Source: Microbulbifer variabilis ATCC 700307 (GTDB lineage Bacteria; Pseudomonadota; Gammaproteobacteria; Pseudomonadales; Cellvibrionaceae). From it: a stretch of 64,000 nucleotides of DNA. Shown here piece by piece: positions 1 to 10,083 of this stretch. Below the pieces are notes generated by a model, which ran no database searches, was not told the origin of the DNA, and saw only the letters and a program-made list of their open reading frames with translations. Location: the NCBI RefSeq assembly GCF_000380565.1, contig NZ_AQYJ01000024.1, forward strand, positions 248,001 to 312,000. The letters are read 5' to 3'. Position 1 is the stretch's first letter. Each line of letters opens with the position of its first letter. The position numbers and the translations under genes were made by a program.

Positions 1-561
1 GTGGGAGAACGCAAAGTCTTCTGCAGTAAAGCCTCTGGCTTCTAATAAGGCTACAGCCAAGGCATCGCCCATCACCAATGTGACAGTCGTTGAGGAGGTG
101 GGGGCTAGATTCAGGGGACAGGCTTCAGTTTGTACAGCAATGTCCAGGTTGACGTCGGCCGCTTGGGCAAGGGGGGAGTCTCTTTTACCCGTCATACTGA
201 TCATTGGAATACTGAGTCGCTTCAGCAATGGAAGCAGAGTCAGCACCTCTGCGGATGAGCCTGAATTGGAGATGGCAATTACCAGATCGTCGCGGGTTAT
301 CATTCCCAGGTCCCCATGGCTGGCCTCGCCTGGGTGAACGAAAAAGCTAGGGGTGCCTGTGCTGGCCAGTGTGGCCGCCATTTTACGGCCGATATGCCCG
401 GATTTCCCCATGCCGGTAACAATAGCGCGTCCACGGCATTGTAAAATCATTTCACAGGCGCGTTGAAACTCACCGTTGATTCTTTTTTCCAGTTCAGCAA
501 CGGCTTCCACCTCCATGCGAACGGTACGCCGTCCTGCTTGTAATACTAAATCTTGGGTCAT
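1..561 (-). CDS. kdsD: arabinose-5-phosphate isomerase KdsD, partial (N-terminal 187 codons)
   Basis: Interconverts ribulose 5-phosphate and arabinose 5-phosphate, the first step of Kdo synthesis for lipopolysaccharide, in the cytoplasm. The frame is open from an ATG at 559-561 to the window edge, so the 3' end (expected CBS domains) is missing. The SIS sugar-phosphate isomerase domain is visible: VTGMGKSGHIGRKMAATLAS near residue 50, then HPGEASHGDLGM and the phosphate-binding SNSGSSAEV stretch. It is divergent from mlaC, as kdsD is from the mla operon in pseudomonads. The family assignment is firm; only the truncation limits it. Confidence 0.95.
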   Translation of the reverse strand, partial: MTQDLVLQAGRRTVRMEVEAVAELEKRINGEFQRACEMILQCRGRAIVTGMGKSGHIGRKMAATLASTGTPSFFVHPGEASHGDLGMITRDDLVIAISNSGSSAEVLTLLPLLKRLSIPMISMTGKRDSPLAQAADVNLDIAVQTEACPLNLAPTSSTTVTLVMGDALAVALLEARGFTAEDFAFSH

Positions 562-952
562 TGAGTACCTCTGGTTAAGCACTTTTGTTTGTCGGGGGTA
601 TTGGTCAAAGTAGTTCTTCGCCTATGGCGCCTAAATTCACTTGCCAGGCTCTGGCGCCGGTGGCTTTGACCAGGTCACGGCTGTTGTCGTGCTAATCTAT
701 ATTATTAGCGGATGGCTGGCTCTGTAAGAGTTCAGAAATTGGCTCAGGGGCATTAAATGACACGCTCGCACACCGCCACAACTCCGGGCGCGGCCATGGT
801 ATAGTCTGCCGCCGCTGCTGTCAGCTCTGTCACTCAAAGGACGATCGACAAGGCCTCAGGGGTTCCTATGGGACTTAAGGGCAGTGGCATCGTCATGGCA
901 CTTATTAAAGCCATGTGCGTCCAAGGAATGATTTGCTAATTGGAGATTATTT
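562..952. other. kdsD-mlaC intergenic region, no gene
   Basis: These 391 bases separate the divergent kdsD and mlaC genes. No open frame with a plausible start and family match was found on either strand. In related genomes mlaF, mlaE and mlaD lie here, and no recognisable fragment of them remains. A candidate promoter for mlaC lies at 797-805. Confidence 0.6.
797..805 (+). promoter_or_regulatory. candidate extended -10 promoter for mlaC operon
   Basis: TGGTATAGT fits an extended -10 element (TG, one base, TATAGT) about 150 bases before the mlaC start. No good -35 hexamer lies upstream. Called by eye only. Confidence 0.35.
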
Positions 953-1606
953 GTGAATACATCATTTTGGGCTGGTCGGTACGATTTTTCCCGGTGGCTT
1001 AGTTTTTTACTCTTCGCGGTAGTGGTTTCTGCTGTGGCTCCTGTGGCACACGCCAACCAAAATCCCTATAACATGATCGAGGGGGTTTCCCAAAAGTTGC
1101 TGGGTGTAATTAAGACAAATTCTCAGTACGCTAATTCTGACCCCCAGAGATACTACAGTGCGGTTGAGGGCGTTCTGGACCCAGTGGTGGATTTTGATTT
1201 TATTGCGCGTGGTGTTATGGGGCGTTATGCCAAGCAGGCCACGGCGACGCAACGCTCCCGCTTCACCAGTACATTCCGTCGTGACCTGGTGGCAACCTTC
1301 GCACGTGGTGTGGCAAATTTTGGTAATTTGGACGTGAAAGTTGTCAATCCTGGAACCCTTCCCTCTGGAAATCGGGTTAATGTTTTACAGGAAGTGCGCA
1401 GTGAAGAAGGCATCACCAAAGTATCCTATACCCTGGTACGTAATCGTGCGGGACAGTGGAAGTTGATTAATGTCATTCTGAATGGCGTCAATCTGGGCAA
1501 AACTTTTCGCAGCCAGTTTGCCCAGTCCATGCAGACCTACGGTGATATCGACAAGGTCATATCCAACTGGTCTGCTGGTGAAGATGTTGTCGATAAGGTG
1601 AGCTAG
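953..1606 (+). CDS. mlaC: phospholipid-binding periplasmic protein MlaC (Ttg2D)
   Basis: MlaC-family proteins shuttle phospholipid through the periplasm between the outer-membrane MlaA-porin complex and the inner-membrane MlaFEDB ABC transporter. The 217-residue product has a signal peptide (hydrophobic SFLLFAVVVSAV, cleavage near AHA-NQN at about residue 35) and the family's conserved core, with DFDFIARGVMGRY near 80 and a TKVSYTLVRNRAGQWKLINV stretch towards the end. The GTG start at 953 has a GGAG ribosome site at 942-945. It is first in a run with ibaG, murA, hisG and hisD. mlaF, mlaE and mlaD are absent upstream and mlaB is absent downstream, so partners must be encoded elsewhere. Confidence 0.95.
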   Translation: MNTSFWAGRYDFSRWLSFLLFAVVVSAVAPVAHANQNPYNMIEGVSQKLLGVIKTNSQYANSDPQRYYSAVEGVLDPVVDFDFIARGVMGRYAKQATATQRSRFTSTFRRDLVATFARGVANFGNLDVKVVNPGTLPSGNRVNVLQEVRSEEGITKVSYTLVRNRAGQWKLINVILNGVNLGKTFRSQFAQSMQTYGDIDKVISNWSAGEDVVDKVS

Positions 1607-1693
1607 TTAGCGAACTTGGGGCGCGCAGCTGCGCGCTTTCCCCGATTCAAGTACACTTGCGTGCTGTTTTTTAACTCAACGCAAATCCCGCCT

Positions 1694-1927
1694 ATGCAAC
1701 CAGATGAAATCAAAGCCCTGATTGAGGGTCATATTCCCGAGAGTAATGTCGATGTCACTTTTGAAGGCAGTCACCTGCTGGTAACTGTGGTCAGTAGTGC
1801 CTTTGAAGGTTTGAGCCGCCTAAAAAAGCAGCAGCTTGTTTATGCAGCGCTCAATGAAAAAATTGCCGATGGTACTCTTCATGCAGTACAGATGCAGACA
1901 CTTACTCCAGAAGAAGCCAGTCGTTAA
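1694..1927 (+). CDS. ibaG: BolA-family protein IbaG (YrbA)
   Basis: A small cytoplasmic BolA-like protein. In the family, IbaG binds [2Fe-2S] clusters with monothiol glutaredoxin and is linked to acid stress. The 77 residues cover the whole BolA fold: a conserved ESNVDVTFEGSHLLV strand pair and the helix with FEGLSRLKKQQLVYAAL. The frame extends upstream to 1616, but the ATG at 1694 (MQPDEIKALIEG) matches the family's N-terminus. It lies between mlaC and murA, the conserved position; mlaB, which normally precedes it, is missing. Confidence 0.92.
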   Translation: MQPDEIKALIEGHIPESNVDVTFEGSHLLVTVVSSAFEGLSRLKKQQLVYAALNEKIADGTLHAVQMQTLTPEEASR

Positions 1928-1963
1928 CCTGTCACTGTGAAAACAGCGACTCCCGAAATATGA

Positions 1964-3232
<1,269 letters not shown>

Positions 3233-3242
3233 AGGGAAACTC

Positions 3243-3265
3243 GCCGCCTCTTTTCTTGAGGCGGC
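3243..3265 (+). other. hairpin between murA and hisG
   Basis: GCCGCCTC and GAGGCGGC form a perfect 8-bp stem around a TTTTCTT loop just after the murA stop. No uridine run follows, so it looks more like an mRNA-stability or attenuating hairpin than a full terminator. Confidence 0.5.
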
Positions 3266-3290
3266 TGCCAGAAAATAATCCGGCCTTATC

Positions 3291-3920
3291 ATGACTATGC
3301 AAATCACTATCGCTCTGACCAAGGGGCGAATCTTGCAAGAAACCCTACCATTGCTCGCTGCTGCAGGGCTGGAGCCACTGGAGGACCTTGGCAAGAGTCG
3401 TAAATTGATTTTCCCAACCAACTGTGACGGTATTCGCCTGTTACTTCTTCGAGGTGTCGATGTGCCTACCTATGTGCAGCATGGCGCTGCGGATATGGGA
3501 GTAGCTGGTAAGGATACCCTGCTCGAGCATCATTCAGATGGCATCTATGAGCCTCTGGATTTGGGAATTGCTCGTTGTCGCCTCATGGCTGCTGGTGTGA
3601 AGGGTGCAACTTTGCCTAGCGGTCGGATTAAAGTGGCAACTAAGTTTGTGGAGAGCGCCAAGCGCCATTACGCTGCCAAGGGGCGTCAGGCAGATATCAT
3701 CAAATTATATGGTGCAATGGAGCTGGCTCCACTAATGGACCTGGCTGATGAGATTGTAGATATTGTCGATAGCGGAAATACCTTGAAAGCCAATGGCCTG
3801 GAGGCTCGTGAGACTATTGCGCATATTAGTAGCCGTCTGATTGTCAATAAGGCAGCCATGAAGATGAAGTACAAGCCTATCAGCAACTTGATTGAGAAGC
3901 TGGCAGCGGCAGTTGCATAA
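3291..3920 (+). CDS. hisG: ATP phosphoribosyltransferase HisG, short form
   Basis: Condenses ATP with PRPP in the first step of histidine synthesis. At 209 residues it is the short form, with only the two catalytic lobes and no C-terminal ACT-like regulatory domain. Characteristic stretches are [15 protein letters not shown] at the start and the PRPP-binding [18 protein letters not shown] near residue 155. Short HisG enzymes normally need the HisZ regulatory subunit, which is not in this window. An ATG at 3297 is an alternative start. hisD follows after 21 bases. Confidence 0.96.
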   Translation: MTMQITIALTKGRILQETLPLLAAAGLEPLEDLGKSRKLIFPTNCDGIRLLLLRGVDVPTYVQHGAADMGVAGKDTLLEHHSDGIYEPLDLGIARCRLMAAGVKGATLPSGRIKVATKFVESAKRHYAAKGRQADIIKLYGAMELAPLMDLADEIVDIVDSGNTLKANGLEARETIAHISSRLIVNKAAMKMKYKPISNLIEKLAAAVA

Positions 3921-3941
3921 AGTGAAAAAGTCTAGGAAATC

Positions 3942-5249
3942 ATGACTAAAAAGAGTATTCGCCGGCTGAATGCCACCGCTGATAATTTTGATACAGAGTT
4001 GAAGCAGCTTCTGTCCTGGGAGACGGTGGCTAGTCAGAGCGTTGAGGCGACTGTTGCGGAGATACTCCAGCAAGTACGCAATTGTGGTGATGCTGCCGTC
4101 ATCGAATATACCAATCGTTTTGACAGTCGCGAGTTAACCTTGGCGGAAGAGTTTGCACTTGACTCATCCGATTTATTTGCAGCACTTGAGCGTATTGGTG
4201 CTGATGAGCGTGAAGCTCTGGAGACTGCCGCACAGCGAGTGCGTGAATATCACAAGCATCAGCGGCAGGAATCCTGGCGTTATACCGAGGCTGATGGGAC
4301 TGTACTTGGCCAACAAATTATGCCGATGGAGAGGGTTGGTATCTACGTACCCGGTGGTAAGGCCAGCTACCCGTCGTCCGTATTAATGAATGCGATTCCG
4401 GCGAAGGTTGCGGGCGTCGATTCCGTCATCATGGTAGTGCCCGCTCCTGAGGGGGTACTTAACGATCTGGTTCTGGCAGCTGCGGCAATCGCAGGTGTTG
4501 ACAGGGTGTATACCATTGGTGGGGCTCAGGCTGTAGCTGCTCTTGCTTATGGCACTGAGACAATTCCTGCTGTGGATAAGATAGTGGGTCCCGGCAATGT
4601 TTTCGTTGCCGCTGCTAAACGCGCGGTGTTTGGTCATGTAGCCATTGATATGATTGCGGGCCCTTCGGAGATATTGGTGATTTGTGATGGTGCTACCGAT
4701 CCCGATTGGATCGCTATGGACCTTCTATCTCAGGCTGAGCATGATGAGCAGGCCCAGTCGATTCTGTTGTGCCCGAATGTGGCATTCCTGGACGCAGTGG
4801 AGGCCTCCCTGCAGCGCCAGTTAACCGACCTGCCAAGAGCAGAAATTGCGGCTAAGTCCCTCGCTGATCGTGGGGCTTTGATACTGGTTGACTCTGTGAA
4901 GCAAGCATTGGAAATTTCCAATCGCATAGCTCCTGAACATCTTGAGGTTTCTGTGGCAGATCCAGAGTCCCTTCTCCCACAAATTCGCAATGCCGGTGCA
5001 ATTTTCCTGGGGCGCTATACTGCTGAAGCTTTGGGAGATTATTGTGCGGGTCCTAATCATGTGCTGCCAACCAGTGGAACTGCACGTTTCTCGTCGCCAC
5101 TGGGTGTGTATGATTTCCAAAAGCGCAGCTCTGTTATTTATTGCTCTCCTGAGGGCGCCGATAAACTCGGCCGTGTTGCCGCTACTCTTGCTCGTGGTGA
5201 AGGCCTTGAGGCCCATGCGCGCTCGGCCATCTATCGGGTAAAGCGTTAA
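3942..5249 (+). CDS. hisD: histidinol dehydrogenase HisD
   Basis: NAD-dependent, zinc-containing enzyme that oxidises histidinol to histidine in two steps. The 435-residue product has the usual length and the family signature: [15 protein letters not shown] near 135, [15 protein letters not shown] near 210, and [13 protein letters not shown]. It is translated just after hisG in the same operon. In pseudomonads hisC follows directly; here a lipoprotein gene follows instead, so the aminotransferase must lie elsewhere. Confidence 0.98.
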   Translation: MTKKSIRRLNATADNFDTELKQLLSWETVASQSVEATVAEILQQVRNCGDAAVIEYTNRFDSRELTLAEEFALDSSDLFAALERIGADEREALETAAQRVREYHKHQRQESWRYTEADGTVLGQQIMPMERVGIYVPGGKASYPSSVLMNAIPAKVAGVDSVIMVVPAPEGVLNDLVLAAAAIAGVDRVYTIGGAQAVAALAYGTETIPAVDKIVGPGNVFVAAAKRAVFGHVAIDMIAGPSEILVICDGATDPDWIAMDLLSQAEHDEQAQSILLCPNVAFLDAVEASLQRQLTDLPRAEIAAKSLADRGALILVDSVKQALEISNRIAPEHLEVSVADPESLLPQIRNAGAIFLGRYTAEALGDYCAGPNHVLPTSGTARFSSPLGVYDFQKRSSVIYCSPEGADKLGRVAATLARGEGLEAHARSAIYRVKR

Positions 5250-5296
5250 GTTGCCAGCTTGCCCTCTTGTGCAAATAGTTTGTCGGAAGGCATAAG

Positions 5297-6460
5297 ATGA
5301 AAAAAACACTTCTGTGCTTTGTCGCATTACTGGTTGTCGCCTGTGCGACAACCAATGACTTCGTAGTTGCCGATTATATGCAGGACCCACAGAGTCTGCC
5401 GCCTGTCACTTTGTTTGCCAAAATACCAGAGCCAGACTTTGAGCGGCGCTGTGATGAGTTTGCCAATGGATCTCTTCTTAAGCACTGCCAGTTCGATGTG
5501 ATTGATTATCAGGAGTTGCACAGGGAGCTCGAGAGTTCGGGCATTTTTGATTTGGTCCTGCTGGGTGAAGATGAAGTTCCGTACCAACTGCTCATTACTT
5601 CAGCTGGATATTTGGAGGAGGGAGCAGAGGATATCGGTGGGGCCGTAATCGCAGGTGCAACGATGATGCTGGCTCCCTTGAGTACGAGCCGTGATATACA
5701 TATTGATGCAACACTCACCTGGCACGGCCTGCCATTAAGGCGCTATCAGTTTGAAATTCCATTTACATCAAGAATAAGTCTACTCACCCCAGCCGGAAAG
5801 GCCGATCGGGATCTTGCAAAGGCAGTTGCATCAGAGTTGATATCTCGCTTGCAGCAAGATCAGGTCATGGCCCCAGAGTTACTTTTCCAAACGATAGAGG
5901 CCAGTGACTATCACCAAACTCTCAATTTACCGGAGTCAGTAGGAGAGTATGTAAGCAATCCTTTAGTTCTGGCTAATCATCCCCTTTATGGTGCGCAAAC
6001 TCGTTATGTGCACCGTCAGTTTCACTTTGACTCTGTGGATGTTTTCGTTTATCCGATACCTAACTGGAATTGGGAAGACCCAAAGTCAGCGCAAATTCGA
6101 GAGGTCGAAAGGATTCGGCGGGAATTGGCTCTAGTTGAAAGGGAGGCGCGTTGGCAATCCCTGGATCTCGGTGAAGAGGTTTCTGAAATCTGGAGTGTTC
6201 ATGGAGAGGCGACTCCGGTAACACGTCTTTCCGGTCATTTCCTTGCAGCAGATGGGGAGCGTTTTGACACACACACTTACCTGTTTGTGCGCAAGGATAA
6301 ATTTATCAAGGTTCGTGCTTCTTTTGCCGGAGTGGGGAGGAATAGGGCGGAGGTGGAGGCATTTGCTCGTGGGTTAATTGCGAATGCAGGTGTTCCTAGT
6401 GAATCCAAGTTTATGGCAAAAGTTCGTGCGAATTGGCGTGATAAGCAAGTGGTTAATTAA
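5297..6460 (+). CDS. lipoprotein of unknown function
   Basis: Not recognised as a named family. The 387-residue product begins with MKKTLLCFVALLVVAC; Cys16 fits a lipobox, so it is probably a lipoprotein. Residue 17 is Ala, not Asp, so the outer membrane is the likelier destination. Visible parts are a soluble N-terminal half with a short hydrophobic stretch (GGAVIAGATMMLAPL, about 115-130) and a charged helix around 265-290 (REVERIRRELALVEREARW). It begins 47 bases after hisD and ends at a hairpin shared with the convergent gene. It may be co-transcribed with hisD, but nothing ties it to histidine synthesis. Confidence 0.8.
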   Translation: MKKTLLCFVALLVVACATTNDFVVADYMQDPQSLPPVTLFAKIPEPDFERRCDEFANGSLLKHCQFDVIDYQELHRELESSGIFDLVLLGEDEVPYQLLITSAGYLEEGAEDIGGAVIAGATMMLAPLSTSRDIHIDATLTWHGLPLRRYQFEIPFTSRISLLTPAGKADRDLAKAVASELISRLQQDQVMAPELLFQTIEASDYHQTLNLPESVGEYVSNPLVLANHPLYGAQTRYVHRQFHFDSVDVFVYPIPNWNWEDPKSAQIREVERIRRELALVEREARWQSLDLGEEVSEIWSVHGEATPVTRLSGHFLAADGERFDTHTYLFVRKDKFIKVRASFAGVGRNRAEVEAFARGLIANAGVPSESKFMAKVRANWRDKQVVN

Positions 6461-6472
6461 CCTGAATTGAAA

Positions 6473-6497
6473 GAGGCGGTTTTCTTTTGACCGCCTC
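6473..6497. terminator. hairpin between convergent genes
   Basis: GAGGCGGT and ACCGCCTC form an 8-bp stem with a 9-base loop between the convergent genes ending at 6460 and 6507. The T-run is short on both strands, so this is a weak bidirectional terminator at best. The stem core repeats that of the murA-hisG hairpin. Confidence 0.5.
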
Positions 6498-6506
6498 ATA
6501 TGGCAT

Positions 6507-6935
6507 TTAGCTCTCAGTCGGGATCTTAGTGGCTTGCCAGGCGATCACTTGCCACTCGCCATTTCGTTTCACAAAAGTGCCTGTGTTGAAGAAGTGGCTG
6601 GTTTCCTTGCTAGAGGTATCATTGGCCACCAGCTTAAAAGCAATTACGGCAGTGTCACCCAGTAAGCGGATATCTACATCCTCTGCTGCGTAGCTTGTTG
6701 TTACAGGTTCAGTTGAGCTGCTTTCCATCCCCTGTATTATTTGGCTCTTACCAAAGCGTTTGCCCGATGAGCTTGTGTAGATCAGGTCCTCGGCCCAAAA
6801 ACGTTTATGGACTTCTGTACTATTAGCGGCACCAGCAATAAAGCTGTCTAGGAGTTTCTGTAAATCTTTGCGGTCATCGGCCTGAGTCTGCCCAGCAACT
6901 AGGGCTAGAAAAATAAACAGAATGGCTGCACGCAT
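6507..6935 (-). CDS. secreted NTF2-like (SnoaL/DUF4440-type) protein
   Basis: The 142-residue product has a clear signal peptide (MRAAILFIFLALVAGQTQA, cleavage before DDRK). A small NTF2-like cone domain follows: an initial helix with LLDSFIAGAANSTEVHKRFWAEDLIYTSSSG, then strands ending in TFVKRNGEWQVIAWQATKI. Such proteins are often orphan ligand-binding or stress-associated domains; no active residue can be assigned. The ATG at 6933-6935 is preferred over a TTG five codons upstream because GGAAGG lies seven bases before it. It follows the protease gene on the same strand by 18 bases, so the two are probably co-transcribed. Confidence 0.75.
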   Translation of the reverse strand: MRAAILFIFLALVAGQTQADDRKDLQKLLDSFIAGAANSTEVHKRFWAEDLIYTSSSGKRFGKSQIIQGMESSSTEPVTTSYAAEDVDIRLLGDTAVIAFKLVANDTSSKETSHFFNTGTFVKRNGEWQVIAWQATKIPTES

Positions 6936-6953
6936 ATTTGCACCTTCCAATGG

Positions 6954-8096
6954 TTACTCAGTTGTCGTAGTGGTTTCTGGTTTCACAGAAACTGTTGCTT
7001 CCACTGTGTGGGAGGCACCTTCGCGGGTAAAAGTGATCGAGATGGTATCTCCGGGGCGGAGTGTAGCCATAGTTGCCTCACCTTGCTTACCATCGCCAAT
7101 TGGCAGGCCATCAATATGGGTAATCACATCCCCTGGCTTGAGGCCTGCACTATGGGCCGGGCTTTCGTTGTAAATTGCGGTGATCATGACTCCGCCTGAG
7201 GAAGAGAGTTTGAACTCGCGAGCCATCTGTGGGCTGATGGCACTGGCTTCGATCCCGAGCCACCCCGGCACCACACGACCATAAGCGATAATATCCTGCA
7301 TAACTTTGAAGGCGATATTAGCGGGAATTGCAAAGCTAATGCCACCGGAGTAGCCGGACTGATTGAGGATAGAGGTGTTAATCCCGAGCAGGCGACCGCG
7401 GGAGTCTACCAGTGCTCCACCGGAGTTGCCGGGATTGACAGCGGCATCCGTCTGCAGGAAGTTTTGCAGATGGCTGCCGGTTCCTGAGTTCTCCAAGTGA
7501 CGCCCTTTGGCACTAATAATCCCCTGGGTGACCGTCTGCCCGACCCCGAAAGGGTTGCCTATGGCCAGAACGACATCGCCCACTTGGGCTGACTCTGGCT
7601 CACCAACAGAGATAGAAGTGAGTCCGTCGAGTTCAATTTTCAAAACTGCTAGGTCAAAGTCAGCGTCGCTACCGACCATGCGGGCCTGGGCCTCGCGGCC
7701 GTCGGCTAATAAAATGACTATGGCGTCTGCCTGATCCACTACGTGGTGATTGGTAAGGATGTAACCGTTGTCGCTAACGATAACTCCTGATCCCAAGTTT
7801 GATTGCATCCTTTCCCGTTGGGGAACGTTCATATTGTCGAACAAACGGCGAAAAAGGGGGTCATTAAATAGTGGGTGCTGTCGCTGGGGCAGGGCCATAC
7901 GGGTGTAAATGTTAACCACAGCAGGTCCTGCAACATTGACTGCATGGGCATAGGATACGGGGCCCTGCCAATCTCCGCCTTTGGGGGTTGGAGCAGTGCC
8001 ACGCAATTGCGGGAATATAACTAACAGCAAGGCCGCCATGGCCAGGCCTACCAGAATGGGTAAAGCCCAGTCTTGTAAAAAGCGATTTTGGGACAC
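6954..8096 (-). CDS. algW: DegS/AlgW-type periplasmic serine protease
   Basis: Membrane-anchored HtrA-family protease. In Pseudomonas AlgW (DegS in E. coli) senses misfolded outer-membrane porins through its PDZ domain and cuts the anti-sigma factor MucA/RseA. The 380-residue product has one N-terminal transmembrane helix (LPILVGLAMAALLLVIFP), a trypsin-like domain with His118 (TNHHVVD), Asp148 (DFDLAVLK) and Ser225 (NPGNSGGAL), and a single PDZ domain from about 275. A single PDZ plus an anchor favours DegS/AlgW over DegP/DegQ. The GTG start at 8096 has AGGAG six bases before it. Lying near hisD and murA, it matches the algW position of pseudomonads. Confidence 0.9.
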   Translation of the reverse strand: MSQNRFLQDWALPILVGLAMAALLLVIFPQLRGTAPTPKGGDWQGPVSYAHAVNVAGPAVVNIYTRMALPQRQHPLFNDPLFRRLFDNMNVPQRERMQSNLGSGVIVSDNGYILTNHHVVDQADAIVILLADGREAQARMVGSDADFDLAVLKIELDGLTSISVGEPESAQVGDVVLAIGNPFGVGQTVTQGIISAKGRHLENSGTGSHLQNFLQTDAAVNPGNSGGALVDSRGRLLGINTSILNQSGYSGGISFAIPANIAFKVMQDIIAYGRVVPGWLGIEASAISPQMAREFKLSSSGGVMITAIYNESPAHSAGLKPGDVITHIDGLPIGDGKQGEATMATLRPGDTISITFTREGASHTVEATVSVKPETTTTTE

Positions 8097-8887
8097 TCTC
8101 GACTCCTCTTTGCGCTGATTATACACACGTCTTGGAATGGAATCGCCGGGAGGGGCATTTTGCTGTCTTTGGCCGAGGAGAGACAAAGGAGATTTATGAT
8201 TGTTTATGTCAGTAGATATGGGCCTTTACTCATGGTTTTAAGGTTGATATGCGAAGTGTTGGGGTGGAGATGGCAATATAAGGTCCATACACAGCTGGCC
8301 TAAGGAAACAGCTCTTTTATTGGCTGTTGCCTCTTATCTGTAGGTTTATCTGCTGTTCTATCGTTTATGGCCCAATCTGTTCGTGGGTTATTATATGTTT
8401 CCGTGCCTATCTCAAAAATCAAATTTGTAATGTAAAATTTTGCTTTCAAAGCAAAGGCTTTATGCCCAGTTAATTGCCGTATACAGAGCTTCTTAAGGCT
8501 ACTTTCAGATCGTGCTCCCGTGTATCTAGAAGCAGCCTAAAAGGCCGCTGCTATATTTTGTTGGCCCAACTCACGTGGTGCCTCCTTGATAGGAAACTAC
8601 AAGTTAAGTTGGCTTTGTGAATGGAAGCCCCCCTCCTAAATGCTCCTTTAAGTCCTTTGCCATCACTGTTCAATTTTGATGTTTGTCGCTTTTGGATAGC
8701 ACTTTCCCCCTGCGCCTTCCCATGGGGGAGGTTAACCAGATTTTGGAGGGTAATTATTAGAGTGGACTGGCAGGGTCTATAATCCCGTCTCCTGTGATGG
8801 GCTGGCATTGGTCGCATCCTGCAAGTGCGTATAATGGCCCGTCGAAAATTTAAGACTAACCGGCAATATTTGTATTTGGAGACCAGC
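8097..8887. other. long intergenic region between algW-like gene and sat
   Basis: About 790 bases between divergent genes. Frames here are short, start poorly and match no family I know. Visible items are a possible hairpin at 8531-8552 (AGCAGC...GCTGCT), a weak CCCCC/GGGGG pairing near 8705-8728, two TATAAT-like hexamers (8778-8783 and 8830-8835), and the likely sat promoter. The left part is AT-rich. A small RNA or a decayed gene is possible but not shown. Confidence 0.5.
8808..8835 (+). promoter_or_regulatory. candidate sigma-70 promoter for sat
   Basis: TTGGTC at 8808-8813 and a perfect TATAAT at 8830-8835 are 16 bases apart, giving a start near 8842 and a 45-base leader before the sat ATG. 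The -10 is strong and the -35 moderate. Confidence 0.5.
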
Positions 8888-10078
8888 ATGTCCCTAGTTC
8901 GCCCCCATGGCAGTATTGAGCTGCAGCCGCGCTTTGTGTACGACAGTGAAAGGCATCACCAACTGATGCATGAAGCGGAGTCGCTGCCCTCGATTGTGGT
9001 CAGCTCTGCCGCGGCGGCCAATGCAGTGATGTTGGGGGCTGGTTACTTTAATCCGCTGCACGGCTATATGAATCTGGCCGATGCGCTGAGTGTGGCTGAG
9101 ACCTTGCGCACTGTTGATGGTCTCTTTTGGCCGGTTCCTGTCTTGAATGTGGTAGAGGACTGCGGTGCTATAGAAGGTGCTTCCCGGATTGCATTACGTG
9201 ACCCCAATGTTGAGGGCAACCCAGTGCTGGCGGTAATGGATGTAGAAGCCATTGAGACCATTACTGATGAACAAATGAATAGCATGGCTGAGCAGGTATT
9301 TGGCACGCTCGATGAAAAACATCCTGGCGTTGCGACCTTTAAGTCAGCTGGGAGGAAGTTAATTTCCGGCCCAATCGAAGTGCTCAATTTCAGCTATTTC
9401 CAGAATGATTTCCCGGATACTTTCCGCACGGCTGTGGAAATTCGCAATGAATTTACCGAGCGGGGCTGGAATAAGGTGGTTGCCTTTCAAACACGCAACC
9501 CGATGCACCGAGCCCATGAAGAATTATGCAAAATGGCGCTGGAGGCTGTGGAAGCCGATGGTGTGCTGATTCATATGTTGCTGGGCCAGCTAAAGCCAGG
9601 GGACATTCCAGCGCCGGTCCGGGATGCATCAATTCGTAAGATGGTGGAAGTTTACTTCCCGGCAAATACTGTAATGGTTACAGGCTATGGCTTCGATATG
9701 TTGTATGCGGGCCCTCGCGAAGCTGTACTGCATGCCGTTTTCCGCCAAAACTGTGGCTGCAGCCACTTGATCGTTGGGCGCGACCACGCGGGTGTCGGTG
9801 ACTACTATGGTGCTTTTGATGCCCAGACTATTTTTGATGGAAGGGTACCCGAGGGTGCATTGGAGATTGAAATCTTTCGTGCTGACCATACCGCCTATTC
9901 AAAAAAGCTGAATAAGGTCGTGATGATGCGTGATGTGCCGGATCACTCTAAAGAGGACTTCATTCTATTATCTGGTACCAAGGTGCGTGAGATGTTGGGT
10001 AATGGTATCGCTCCGCCCCCAGAGTTCTCTCGCCCAGAGGTGGCGCAAATTCTCATGGATTACTATCAGAGTTTGTAA
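8888..10078 (+). CDS. sat: sulfate adenylyltransferase (ATP sulfurylase), single-chain type
   Basis: Makes adenosine 5'-phosphosulfate from ATP and sulfate, the entry step of sulfate assimilation. At 396 residues it is the homo-oligomeric type. The nucleotide-binding QTRNPMHRAHEEL motif lies near 205 and VGRDHAGVGDYYG near 300. No APS kinase domain is attached. The ATG at 8888 is preferred over an upstream in-frame codon because GGAG lies six bases before it. Many gammaproteobacteria use the unrelated CysD/CysN heterodimer; pseudomonads carry cysD-cysN in this neighbourhood. It ends at a strong terminator. Confidence 0.95.
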   Translation: MSLVRPHGSIELQPRFVYDSERHHQLMHEAESLPSIVVSSAAAANAVMLGAGYFNPLHGYMNLADALSVAETLRTVDGLFWPVPVLNVVEDCGAIEGASRIALRDPNVEGNPVLAVMDVEAIETITDEQMNSMAEQVFGTLDEKHPGVATFKSAGRKLISGPIEVLNFSYFQNDFPDTFRTAVEIRNEFTERGWNKVVAFQTRNPMHRAHEELCKMALEAVEADGVLIHMLLGQLKPGDIPAPVRDASIRKMVEVYFPANTVMVTGYGFDMLYAGPREAVLHAVFRQNCGCSHLIVGRDHAGVGDYYGAFDAQTIFDGRVPEGALEIEIFRADHTAYSKKLNKVVMMRDVPDHSKEDFILLSGTKVREMLGNGIAPPPEFSRPEVAQILMDYYQSL

Positions 10079-10083
10079 AGTTT

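Noticed and set aside
562..690. Short minus-strand open stretch (about 28 codons) that reads like a protein tail, before kdsD
   Set aside because: Too short and preceded by an in-frame stop; no family is recognisable, so a decayed gene cannot be claimed.
8551..8889. 112-codon open frame on the minus strand upstream of sat
   Set aside because: Poor start, cysteine/arginine-rich without a domain, overlaps the sat promoter and start. Probably a chance frame.
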